This document shows positions 1 to 8,367 of a stretch of 64,000 bases of DNA, in pieces. Every line of letters starts with the position of its first letter. Positions within the stretch are counted from its first letter, which is position 1. The stretch comes from Sclerurus mexicanus (lineage: Eukaryota; Chordata; Aves; Passeriformes; Furnariidae). Under the pieces are notes generated by a model that saw nothing but the letters and a program-made list of their open reading frames with translations, was not told the origin of the DNA and ran no database searches. Location of the stretch: positions 1,795,541 through 1,859,540 of the forward strand of contig VWZF01003703.1 of assembly GCA_013396755.1 (NCBI GenBank), written 5' to 3'. Both the position numbers and the translations under genes were made by a program.

Positions 1-839
1 AAGCTCTTCCCATTAAGATTTGTTCCAAGATGCTGCATGACCTTCACAAAGTGTTTGTTGTCCGGCCTGTTGACGAGGAAAATTCGCTTCGTTTTGCATC
101 TTACAGGAGAAATGACATCACACACGGAGAGATCCAGGGAGGAAATACCCCTAAGCATCCCTTTCCTCCAAGGAAATGTGGAGAGCGACACGAAGGAAGG
201 GTGGATTCTGTTGATCAGAGCCAAGGCAGGACCGAGAGAAGAGGCCAGCACCCGTTTCCAGGAACCTCCCAGGTTTTCAGAACAGCGTGGCTGGAGGAGA
301 AGATCCTATTTCTCATCACTCGCCTGTGCAGCCCTCAAAACTAAACTGAGCTAAACTCCTGGGGTCAGGGGGTTTTCTAATGGGGTTTCTCTCTTGTTTG
401 TGTTTTCCCTTGCCTTTTCAAATAGGATTTTTAGGTATTGATTTGGCTGAGGGCGGCGGCGCCAGGAACAGGGTTTCCCCTCATTTTGGCTACCGTAGAG
501 TCAAAATACGGTTTCACAGCAAGACCAAATACAGTTCTTCATTTTCTCGGGGTGTTAACATCAGCAAAAGCATTTTAAAACTGAAATAAAGCCGGTGGGA
601 ATACGTTTTCTCCTGTGAAATAATCCCCCTTCTAAGAGTTTTAACAGACCGTGGCATGCAACTGCTGCCCAGTGTCTCCAAATGAGGAGACGATAAATCC
701 CCGTCTCTGTGGTTTGAATAAACTCTTCAGCTTCATAATCCTCCCTTTGCCTGATGAGAGCAGGCACCTGAGATCGAGACACAAGAGCTTCATTGCATCT
801 AACTGCCCAAAATAATATTAATATGGGATGGTAGACTGT

Positions 840-975
840 ATAGATCATATCCATTTTTATTTATATCATATATATCCATCTGTATATTGATATAGATACA
901 TATATTTATGTGTGTGTGTGTATATGTATGTATGTATATATATATAATATATATATATAAAATATGTAATATTAT
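840..975. repeat. AT-rich and GT microsatellite
   Basis: Simple TA, TATG and TG dinucleotide runs lie directly upstream of a CR1 3' end, with a run of alternating TA at about 930-958. Low-complexity expansion is visible by eye. No gene is involved. Confidence 0.85.
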
Positions 976-1145
976 ATTAGTGGGGCCCTGGCACAGGGTG
1001 CCCAGAGAAGCTGTGGCTGCCCCAGCCCTGGAAGTGTCCAAGGCCAGGTTGGAGCCATCTGGGCTGGTGGAAGGTGTCCCTGCCCATGGCTTAAAATAGC
1101 CCATTTCAGTTCAAACCATTCCATGATTTTATGATTCTATGATAT
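976..1145 (+). mobile_element. CR1 LINE 3' fragment
   Basis: Contains the recurring avian CR1 3' sequence (CTGGCACAGGGTGCCCAGAG, then GGCCAGGTTGGA and GGTGTCCCTGCCCATGG) and ends in ATTCCATGATTTTATGATTC, the CR1-style terminal octamer repeat. The terminal repeat on the + strand gives the orientation. This is a 5'-truncated, dead copy. Confidence 0.85.
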
Positions 1146-1357
1146 AAACACAAAGGAACATCAAAACCCAGCCCACAGATGTAGAATTATTCCTGTTCCA
1201 TAATATATAATATGCTGTCTTACTCCAATCTAATTATTACGAAGAGTAATCATCAAGGTGCTTCATTCATGCTCAAGACTGGTCAAGCATAGGATCCTTT
1301 GAGTTGAAGGAGGAGATAGATGGAATTCTTCTCTTATCAGGAAAACAAGTTTTAGAA

Positions 1358-1530
1358 CCACAGACTCATGGAATGGTTTGGGTTGGACGGGACCTCAAAG
1401 CTCATCTGGTTCCAACCCCCCTGCCATGGGCAGGGACACCTCCCACCAGCCCAGGTTGCTCCAAGCCCCATCCAACCAGGCCTTGGACACTTCCAGGGAT
1501 CCAGGGGCAGCCACAGCAAGGATTATAGGA
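1358..1530 (-). mobile_element. CR1 LINE 3' fragment
   Basis: Reverse complement of the same CR1 3' end: it starts with ATGGAATGGTTTGGGTTGG, runs through CATGGGCAGGGACACCTCCC, and ends in CCAGGGATCCAGGGGCAGCC. Together with the + copy at 976-1145 it forms an inverted CR1 pair upstream of IL12A. Confidence 0.85.
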
Positions 1531-2154
1531 GATATAGATATATATACATATGGTATAATTAGGATATATTCCAATCTATCAGCAAATTAAACCCACCCCA
1601 TGTCTCAGTAATACTTTACCCAGCTGCTGGGCTGGGGGAGCAGCAAGGAAACCTGGAAAGCTGAAGTGACGCCTTTTCAAGAACACCCCTGTGAGCACAT
1701 CCCGAAGTTCTCTTTCACTTTTGGCTCAGAGGAGACTTGGGTCTCCTACACGAGCTGAAACCACAGCCCACAGCAAAATGACCAGTGCAGAAGTGGAAAA
1801 CACACCGAGACACTGGAAAATGAGGCAGCGCTGGTATCGGAGCAAAGCAGGTCTCTGGACACACCACAGCCGCCTTATAGGAAACAAGCTGTCAATTAAA
1901 ATAAAAAGAATCTGAAAATGCAATATAAAACTCTTGATTCATCCTGCTCCCTTCGAATTTGACAGCAAAAATCCCAGTGACTTCACAGGACACGAGGGAT
2001 AGAAAAGTTTCCTGCAGCCTTTTGGCCCGGCTAAGAATGGCCATGTGCAGAAAGAACTGATGCTGAATATTTGGGGTTTATCCTGAGTAAACCGGCAAAA
2101 CCAAGTCTTCAAGAAGGTTTTCACAAATATTCTTTAGTGAGATCTCATCATTAT

Positions 2155-2450
2155 GGGATCAGGGAATCATGGAATCGTTTATGATGGAAAACAGCTCTAA
2201 GATCACGGAGTCCAACCATCCCCCATGCTGCCAGTCCCACCACTGACCATGTCCCCAGGTGTCACATCCACACGGCTTTGGAATCCCTCCAGGGACGGGG
2301 ATCCACCCCTGCCCTGGGCAGCTGTGCCAGGGCTCGACAGCCCTTTCCAGGAAGAAATTTTCCCTGATATCCAATCTAAACCCACTCTGGTGCCACTTGA
2401 GGCTGTTGCCTCTTGTCCCATTTCTTGTTCCTTGGGAGAAGAAATTAAAG
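2155..2450 (-). mobile_element. CR1 LINE fragment, second subfamily
   Basis: Matches the other common 3' subfamily seen repeatedly in this window (also near 8.6 kb and 23.1 kb). Landmarks are CATGTCCCCAGGTGTCACAT, GCCCTGGGCAGCTGTGCCAG, and TTTCCCTGATATCCAATCTA. Minus orientation, truncated. Confidence 0.8.
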
Positions 2451-2539
2451 AATAGGAGTGGAAAAGCTTAAAGAGAGACTATTTACAGGAGCAGGGAGTG
2501 GCAGGAGAGGGGGGAATGGCTCACACTGAGAGAGAGGAG

Positions 2540-2795
2540 GGTTAGGTGGGATATTGGGAAGGAATTGCTGGCTGGGAGGGTGGGCAGGCCCTGGCACAGG
2601 GTGCCCAGAGAAGCTGTGGCTGCCCCTGGATCCCTGGGAGTGTCCAAGGCCAGGTTGGACGGGGCTTGGAGCACCCTGGGCTGGTGGGAGGTGTCCCTGT
2701 CCACGGCAGGGGGTGAAACGAGACGAGTTTTAAGGTCCCACCGACCCAAACCAGTGTGATTCCATGATTCCACGATTCCACGATCCCGTTATCCC
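2540..2795 (+). mobile_element. CR1 LINE 3' fragment next to the IL12A promoter
   Basis: A + strand CR1 3' end running from GATATTGGGAAGGAATTGCT to repeated GATTCCA octamers at 2757-2790. Its end lies only about 70 bp upstream of the GC-rich IL12A promoter, so the proximal promoter is bounded by a retroposon. Confidence 0.85.
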
Positions 2796-2860
2796 ATGAA
2801 AAAGTCATCCACGTCCCGACTTCACCCCGCACTCATTGTTCTGCCCGCGGGGGGAGCAGC

Positions 2861-2937
2861 CCCGCAGGACGGACCCCCCGCAGGACGGACCCCCCGCAGG
2901 ACGGACCCCCCGCAGGACGGACCCCCGGCCGCGTCCC
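2861..2937. repeat. 16-bp promoter minisatellite
   Basis: About 4.7 near-perfect copies of a 16-bp unit (CCCCGCAGGACGGACC) lie 130-230 bp upstream of the IL12A TATA box. A separate GACG/GAGG tetranucleotide run follows at about 3041-3069. Length variation here could change promoter spacing (inference). Confidence 0.85.
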
Positions 2938-3066
2938 GCAGCAGCTCCGGTGCGGGATCCCCGCCGGCCCTGCGGGATTCCCGGCCCCGGCGCTCTCGGG
3001 ATGAGTCGCGGCTGCCCCGGGCGGGACGGACCGTGGGAGGGACGGACGGACGGACGGAGGGAGGGA

Positions 3067-3076
3067 GGGAACTCCC
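3067..3076 (+). promoter_or_regulatory. Consensus kB (NF-kB/Rel) site of IL12A
   Basis: GGGAACTCCC fits GGGRNYYYCC at every position and lies 13 bp upstream of the TATA box. Rel-family control of IL12A is established in mammals. That this site is used here is an inference from motif and position. Confidence 0.6.
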
Positions 3077-3089
3077 GCCCCGCCGCCCC

Positions 3090-3096
3090 TATAAAA
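3090..3096 (+). promoter_or_regulatory. IL12A TATA box
   Basis: TATAAAA in a GC-rich context, 38 bp upstream of the chosen ATG. It places transcription start near 3120, leaving a very short 5' UTR. Confidence 0.7.
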
Positions 3097-3127
3097 GCCG
3101 GCCCCGGCCCGCTCCCACTGCAGCGCC

Positions 3128-6100
3128 ATGGAGCAGAGTGGCATCACCGGGATGGGCTCCGGCATCACCGGGATCACCGGGATAACGGGGATCCTCGGGA
3201 TAACGGGGAGCACCGCGATCAGCGGGAGCGGGCGGGCAGCGCCGCCTGGCGGCCGCCCGGGAGCGCTGCTGTCCGCGCTGTGCCTGCTGCTGGCGCTGAC
3301 CACGCTGACCGCACTGCCCGCCCCGGCCCGGGCACTGCCCACCCCCGCCCGGGCACTGCCCACCCCTTGGCACATCCTCGCAGAAGGGCTGAACCGCTCC
3401 CGGGACCTGCTGGAGGCCGCCAGCGCTTCCCTGCCCCGGCTGAAGGTCTCAGAGGGGCCGGGATGGGGAGGAGGGGGAGGGGATATGGGGCAGTGGAGGT
3501 GCCCAGGGGGATGGTGCTGGGGCGGTGGAGGTGCCCAGGAGGGCGGTGCTGGGGCGGTGGAGGTGCCCAGGAGGGCGGTGCTGGGGCGGTGGAGGTGCCC
3601 AGGAGGGCGGTGCTGGGGCAGTGGAGGTGCCCAGGGGGGTGGTGCTGGGGCAGTGGAGGTGCCCAGGAAGGCGGTGCTGGGGCGGTGGAGGTGCCCAGGA
3701 AGGCGGTGCTGGGGCGGTGGAGGTGCCCAGGAAGGCGGTGCTGGGGCAGTGGAGGTGCGCAGGAAGGCGGTGCTGGGGCGGTGGAGGTGCCCAGGAGGGT
3801 GGTGAAGGGTTGGTGATGGTGCCCAGGAGGGCAGTGAGGGACTGTGGTGGGGAAGGTTCCCAGCTGGGCTGCTGCAGGTCCCCAGGAGGGTGGATGCTCC
3901 CCATGGCCTCTCTTCAGCCTCCCCTTTGCTTTCGTGCCTGCCCTGATGAGCCCTTCAGGGTGGAGCTTTGCTCAGGTGTCCTTTTGTGGCTAAAATTCCC
4001 TGGTATTGTTGCCCCCTTCACCTCAGAACCTCCAAACCCCAGCACCAAACGAGCTGTTCCCCTGAGATCCTGCACCTCGGGAACCGCAGTGGCATAAAGT
4101 CCTCGACAGGTTGGGTGTCTGAGAGAACCATTCAAAGCAGAGGAGGCACAGCAATGCCCAGCAACCCGTAACACAAACCTGTGCGAAGCCTGAGCTTATC
4201 CCCGGTCTGTTTTCCATAGTCCGTATTTAAGCACAGTCCTCGCACAGGTTCATCCCTAGGATTCAGCTAGGCTGGAACCCATCCCATATTTTTGTGTCTG
4301 TTCACAGCTGTGCTCTGCAGCTGAGTCAATTTTATTAGATATTCGATTGTATTATGTTGTCAGGGGTTTATTACCTTTCTAACACAGGAGAGTGACTTCC
4401 TGGGATTTAATTGTACCCTTGAAGAGGTTGATCTTGAAGACATCACTGAGAACCAAATCAACACGATAAAAGCCTGCACGTCCCAGGATCCAGGGGTAAA
4501 ATATATATATATAAAATCAAAGTTTCAGCCTCATATTTTCAGGGAACAGCCATATAATTCATACAGCCTCCTTTCTTCTTGAATTTGCAGACTGGGAACT
4601 GTCCAGCGCTGGAAAGATCAGGCTTTGATAAGGTAAATCGCAGATTTCCCACCAGAATCCCTTCTTTTGCTCCCTGTGGATTTACCAGCAGATTCCCACA
4701 GTCCTGATAATTCTGCCTTTCCCAGAGCAAATGCCTGCAGGGCATCTATGAGGATCTGAGTGCCTACAGGGCAGAGCTCAGCAACTTCAATGATCACCAA
4801 GTGCTGGCAACCCTTGATGGGATGATGAACGTGAGTATTTTCCCCTCCTTCCTTTCCCTGGGACCTCAGAAATAAATATGGAATGAAAGGGACCCAGCTC
4901 TCCTTCCCCTCCAAGGGCTGAGACATAACACGCCTGGGGCACTGAGGATGGATGGTCTGAGTGCTGAGAAATAGGAGGGACTGGAGGGAATAGATGTTAA
5001 AAGCTTGTTTGTTTAATAAAAGCTAATTAAAAATACTAATTGGTTGCCTTTGCACTGGCACAGCGTCTCCTGGTACAGCCTGGGGAGAAAAGCCCAGTCT
5101 AAGGGTCTCTAGACAGAGCTGGCCACAGGCTTGTTATTAAACCCAATCTTTATTCCTGGGCAGAAAGAGCTTTTGGGCACGAAGGGACAGTTCTGTCCCA
5201 AGGGAAGTACAGCTGAGTATCCTCAGTCTGTTAATTATATCATTAATTCAACTTTCATCCTAAGTCTGTTAATGATAACATTAAATATTTCAAATTTTCT
5301 CCTAAGTCTATTAATTATATTTTCAAATATTTCAAATTGTATCCTCGGACTGTTAATGATATCATTAGATATTTCAGGTTTTATCCTCGGTCTACTAATT
5401 ATATCATTATTTCAAATCTTATCCTGTCTGTTCATGATACCATTAAATATTTCAAATTTTATCCTACATCTATCAATTATATCATTAAATATCTCAAAAT
5501 TGATCCAGCAACTGCAACCTTAAATATTTCAACTTCTATCTTATTCATAGCATTATTTCAACATTTACCCTATTAATTATAACAGTGCACAATTCCGAAT
5601 TTACCCTATTACCTAAAACAGTGAATATTTCAACTTGCACCCTCAGCCTGCTACTAATTACATCATTCCAATGTCACCCTCGGTCTCTCAACGGCACAAT
5701 GAAATGTTTCCAATTTCACACTCTGATCCCAGAATTGTGTCCTTCATCCAAACTGCCACGGGGGTGTTTTCTGAGCCCTTTTCGTGGTGGTGGTTGGCCC
5801 TTTTGTGGTGGTGGTTGGACCATATCGTGGTGATGGTTGAACTCTTTGTGGTGATGTTTGGACCATATTGTGGTGATGGTTGAACTCTTTGTGGTGATGA
5901 TTGGCCCCTTTGTGGTGATGGTGAGATCATATTATGATGATGGTTGAACTCCTTGTGGTGGTGTTTGGACCATACTGTGGTGACGGTGGGACCCTCTGTG
6001 GTGACGACCGGCCCCTGTCCCTCTGCCAGGCCCTGAGGAGCAGCGGTGGCCCCACCGTGGAGCGGCGGGCGGGAGCGGGACCCTCGTCCTTCCAGGAGCG

Positions 6101-6197
6101 GCTGCGGCTGTGCGGGGTCCTGCAGGCCCTGCGGATCCGCTCCGTCACCATCAGCAGGGTCCTGAGCTTCCTCAGCTCCCCGGAGAGCTCCCTGTGA
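3128..6197 (+). CDS. IL12A: Interleukin-12 subunit alpha (p35)
   Basis: Secreted four-helix cytokine chain. It pairs with IL12B (p40) to form IL-12, or with EBI3 to form IL-35. Coding exons read by eye: 3128-3445, 4388-4495, 4591-4632, 4726-4830 and 6030-6197, all joined in phase 0 with GT/AG borders. This gives 246 residues, longer than the roughly 205 I recall for chicken. Residues about 46-70 are a Leu/Ala-rich signal sequence (ALCLLLALTTLTAL). The mature part keeps the family layout: a helix with NRS and NCT glycosylation sequons, a short CPALERSGF exon, a SKCLQGIYEDL helix exon, and a C-terminal helix containing RLRLCGVLQALRIRSVTISR. The first ATG after the TATA box was used; a second in-frame ATG lies at 3152. 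Oddities: the N-terminus carries a GIT tripeptide repeat, and introns 1 and 4 contain minisatellites. It faces the FIIND-DD gene tail to tail. Confidence 0.93.
3145..3225 (+). repeat. In-frame 9-bp repeat in IL12A exon 1
   Basis: Imperfect copies of GGGATCACC/GGGATAACG encode Gly-Ile-Thr steps before the signal peptide. The unit is a multiple of three, so copy-number change would not shift the frame. Confidence 0.8.
3480..3830 (+). repeat. 32-bp minisatellite in IL12A intron 1
   Basis: About 10-11 copies of a 32-bp unit built around GGTGCCCAGGAGGGCGGTGC and TGGGGCGGTGGA. Because 32 is not a multiple of three, the array is open in several frames and produces long false ORFs on both strands. 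It begins about 35 bp after the exon 1 splice donor. Confidence 0.93.
5215..5575. repeat. AT-rich about 40-bp tandem repeat in IL12A intron 4
   Basis: About eight diverged copies, 38-42 bp each, of CTGTTAATTATATCATTAAA followed by TATTTCAAATTTTATCCT. Weaker copies continue to about 5690. Confidence 0.85.
5775..6003. repeat. 21-22-bp GT-rich minisatellite before the last IL12A exon
   Basis: About ten copies of TGGTGATGGTTGAACTCTTTG alternating with a TTTGGACCATATTG variant. The array stops about 25 bp before the exon 5 acceptor (CTCTGCCAG at 6021-6029), so only a short pyrimidine tract separates them. Confidence 0.88.
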
Positions 6198-6423
6198 GCG
6201 CCCCGGGAACCGGCCCAGCCCACGGATTCCTTGGAGCCAAACCCCCAGGATCCACGCCCTGCCCTCCGCGGCTTTCCCGGGAATTTTTAGTATCTCCCAG
6301 GGTTTCCATAAATCCGGTTTTACCGAGCTGGGCCAGTGCCTTGGAAACTGTTAAACTTCTACTTTTCTAGGAAATAAGCTACATTGTGGCACCTAAACTT
6401 CCTCCACTTAATTTATGTCTTTT

Positions 6424-6565
6424 ATTTTATTTATTAAGCAAACGGAGACCTATTTATTACTATCCACTTCCTCGTGGGTCCCTTCCAACTCAGGATATTC
6501 TATGATTTATTTATGATGTATTCTATATTATATTCCTTATTTATTCTATTTATTGCCTAATAAAA
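6424..6565 (+). promoter_or_regulatory. IL12A 3' UTR: AU-rich elements and poly(A) signal
   Basis: Several ATTTA pentamers and TTATTTATT-like nonamers (about 6428-6460 and 6505-6555) precede AATAAA at 6559-6564, the likely poly(A) signal. AU-rich elements destabilise cytokine mRNAs, a known property of the class. A CR1-like segment (GTGGGTCCCTTCCAACTCAG, 6474-6510) lies among them. Confidence 0.7.
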
Positions 6566-6689
6566 TTCAAGTTGGCTTAAGAACTGGAGTGTCTTTTTGT
6601 TCTTCCCTGAGATACAACATGGACACTTGAAACACTTGGAATATTGCTGGCATGTGAAGGTAACTGGGATACTTCAAAATCCTCTTTCC

Positions 6690-6830
6690 GTCTTGGATTG
6701 GGTCGGATGGGGCTCGGAGCAAGCCGGGATATGGGAAGGTGTCCCTCTCCATGGTAGAGAGTGGCACTGGATGGGCTTTGAGGTGCCTTCCAACCCAAAC
6801 AATCCAGGATTCCATCATTCCAGAGCAGAA
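6690..6830 (+). mobile_element. CR1 LINE 3' fragment
   Basis: Shows the CR1 3' landmarks: GATGGGGCTCGGAGCAAGCC, GGTGTCCCTCTCCATGG, CCTTCCAACCCAAACAATCC and a GGATTCCATCATTCC end. It lies between the IL12A poly(A) site and the end of the convergent FIIND-DD gene. Confidence 0.8.
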
Positions 6831-7379
6831 CTGAGGTTGTGCTCCCTGCTCCCACAGACCAAGGCAGGAGTAACTCACACTGGGGTGCAGCTGGACTGGT
6901 GTCATTCCATCTGCCCAACTGGAGGCCACAGAAATACACTTTTTGTTTAAAAAAAACCCCAAACAAAACCAAAAGCTATTGTCCCTCCTGTCCATCCTGA
7001 CTCACTCTCACAGCCAACCACCTTATTCCCAGTTTGGATTTCCTCATTTCTGCTCCGGACCAGGCAGTCCCATGAGACATCTGGATTTCATTTGGTGTCT
7101 TCACCGCCCTCATGGCGATTTGGCCCTGCTCATCCCAGCTGGAGGAGCCAGGGGCAGTTCCACTGAGGTTGGGAAGCCTCCCACTGCTTTCCTTCCCCCA
7201 AAAATGCCCCCTGGCAGAAGATCCCACGAGGTCTTGAGCCCCGTTTCCCTCAACCACCCCTTGGCTGTTGCAGCAGCAGAGCACCAAGGCTTGGAGAGAT
7301 GCCAGTGACCTCCCAACACTCCATCCAGTAGCTAAAATAAAGCAAAAAAATCAGATGTAAACAGTGTAAATATTTCCTG

Positions 7380-7385
7380 TTTAAT
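7380..7385 (-). terminator. Candidate poly(A) signal of the FIIND-DD gene
   Basis: On the minus strand this reads ATTAAA, the main variant signal. It lies about 980 bp past the stop codon I chose at 8368, giving a plausible 3' UTR for 7.4-8.37 kb and leaving about 800 bp to the IL12A poly(A) site. Not proven. Confidence 0.35.
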
Positions 7386-8367
7386 TCTTTTTTTTAAAAA
7401 GTATGTTTTTCTTTCACAAACATATGCAGAGGAAGGTGATCACAACCATCCCATGTCCTTAAAAATCAGACAATCCCGGATCAGGTCACAAATCACATTA
7501 TTTCCAAATCTTTTCCAATTCTGTAGCACGTGTGGGGCCTTCCCAGAGATTTTGGCTCTTCCCATTTCAGTTTAAGCACCTAATTCAAGTTAAAATGGAT
7601 CAAGTTTAAAAAAAGGGTAGAAAAAGTTTATCATACAAAAAAAAAATAAAATTGTACAGCGTAAAAAAATTGTCCCATAAAAATACAGGCTCTACAGAAA
7701 AGAGAGGAGAAGAAATTCCCAGGGAGAATTCCCAGCTGCCTGGAGTTCATAGCGGTGCTTCTGTGAAACAAGATCCCAGTCTTTGGGATTTTAGAGAACA
7801 GAACCACAGCTTAACAAGGACTCAATGTACACGAGTATATACAGGGATTATATACATACAGTGATTATGCCAAGGAATTTGTCTGCAAGTTTAGGATAAT
7901 TCCTCCCTGATCTTGGACATCCATGAGAAATCCAACGTACTTTACGATTCGGGCAGTTCAATGTTTCTCCAAGGGGATGAAAGTTCCCGTGTGACTTTTC
8001 TCCCTGATTTTCCCTGATGTGGCTGAAAATCTTTGCCAGGTAACGGTCATGGAACGAACAATTAAACCTGGTTTCTTCCAGCGTTCCCCTCTTTCAGGAG
8101 TGGCTCCAGCGAGGCAGAGCTGGTGGCACTGGTGGCGTTCCCTGCGGGTGAAGCCCCGAGACGTCGGGATCCACCGCTCCTGGAAGTCTTGGAAGTGGCT
8201 TATATCCAAAATTTCATTCACATTTCTTGAGGAGACCCTGCCTGAACGTTCCACTGAGCGATGATGCTTTGCATCCTCCTCCCTGAATCCCGGCAAGGTC
8301 CCAGAGAAGCGGAACGGCTGGATGGGGAAGGTCCCACCACCTCCTTGCAGCTGCAGCCCCTTCCAGC

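Larger units (their letters stand above)
1..2854. other. Non-coding upstream flank of IL12A
   Basis: No coding exon is recognisable here. The stretch holds an AT/GT microsatellite at about 840-975 and four CR1 fragments (listed separately). The short open frames lack domains and splice context and overlap repeats. Distal IL12A regulatory elements may lie here, but none can be named from sequence. Confidence 0.6.

Noticed and set aside
2836..3816. 326-codon + frame over the IL12A promoter and intron 1
   Set aside because: It is open because of the GC-rich promoter and the 32-bp repeat, and it runs out of frame with the IL12A signal peptide and helices.
5131..5523. 130-codon hydrophobic frame in IL12A intron 4
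   Set aside because: It is the AT-rich 40-bp tandem repeat translated; the Ile/Leu-rich look comes from the repeat.
8200..8330. Last FIIND-DD exon starting at GGGATTCAG|GGAGG (ends QSIIAQWNVQAGSPQEM)
   Set aside because: In frame, but its acceptor has a poor pyrimidine tract compared with the one at 8379, and the sequence adds nothing to the death fold.
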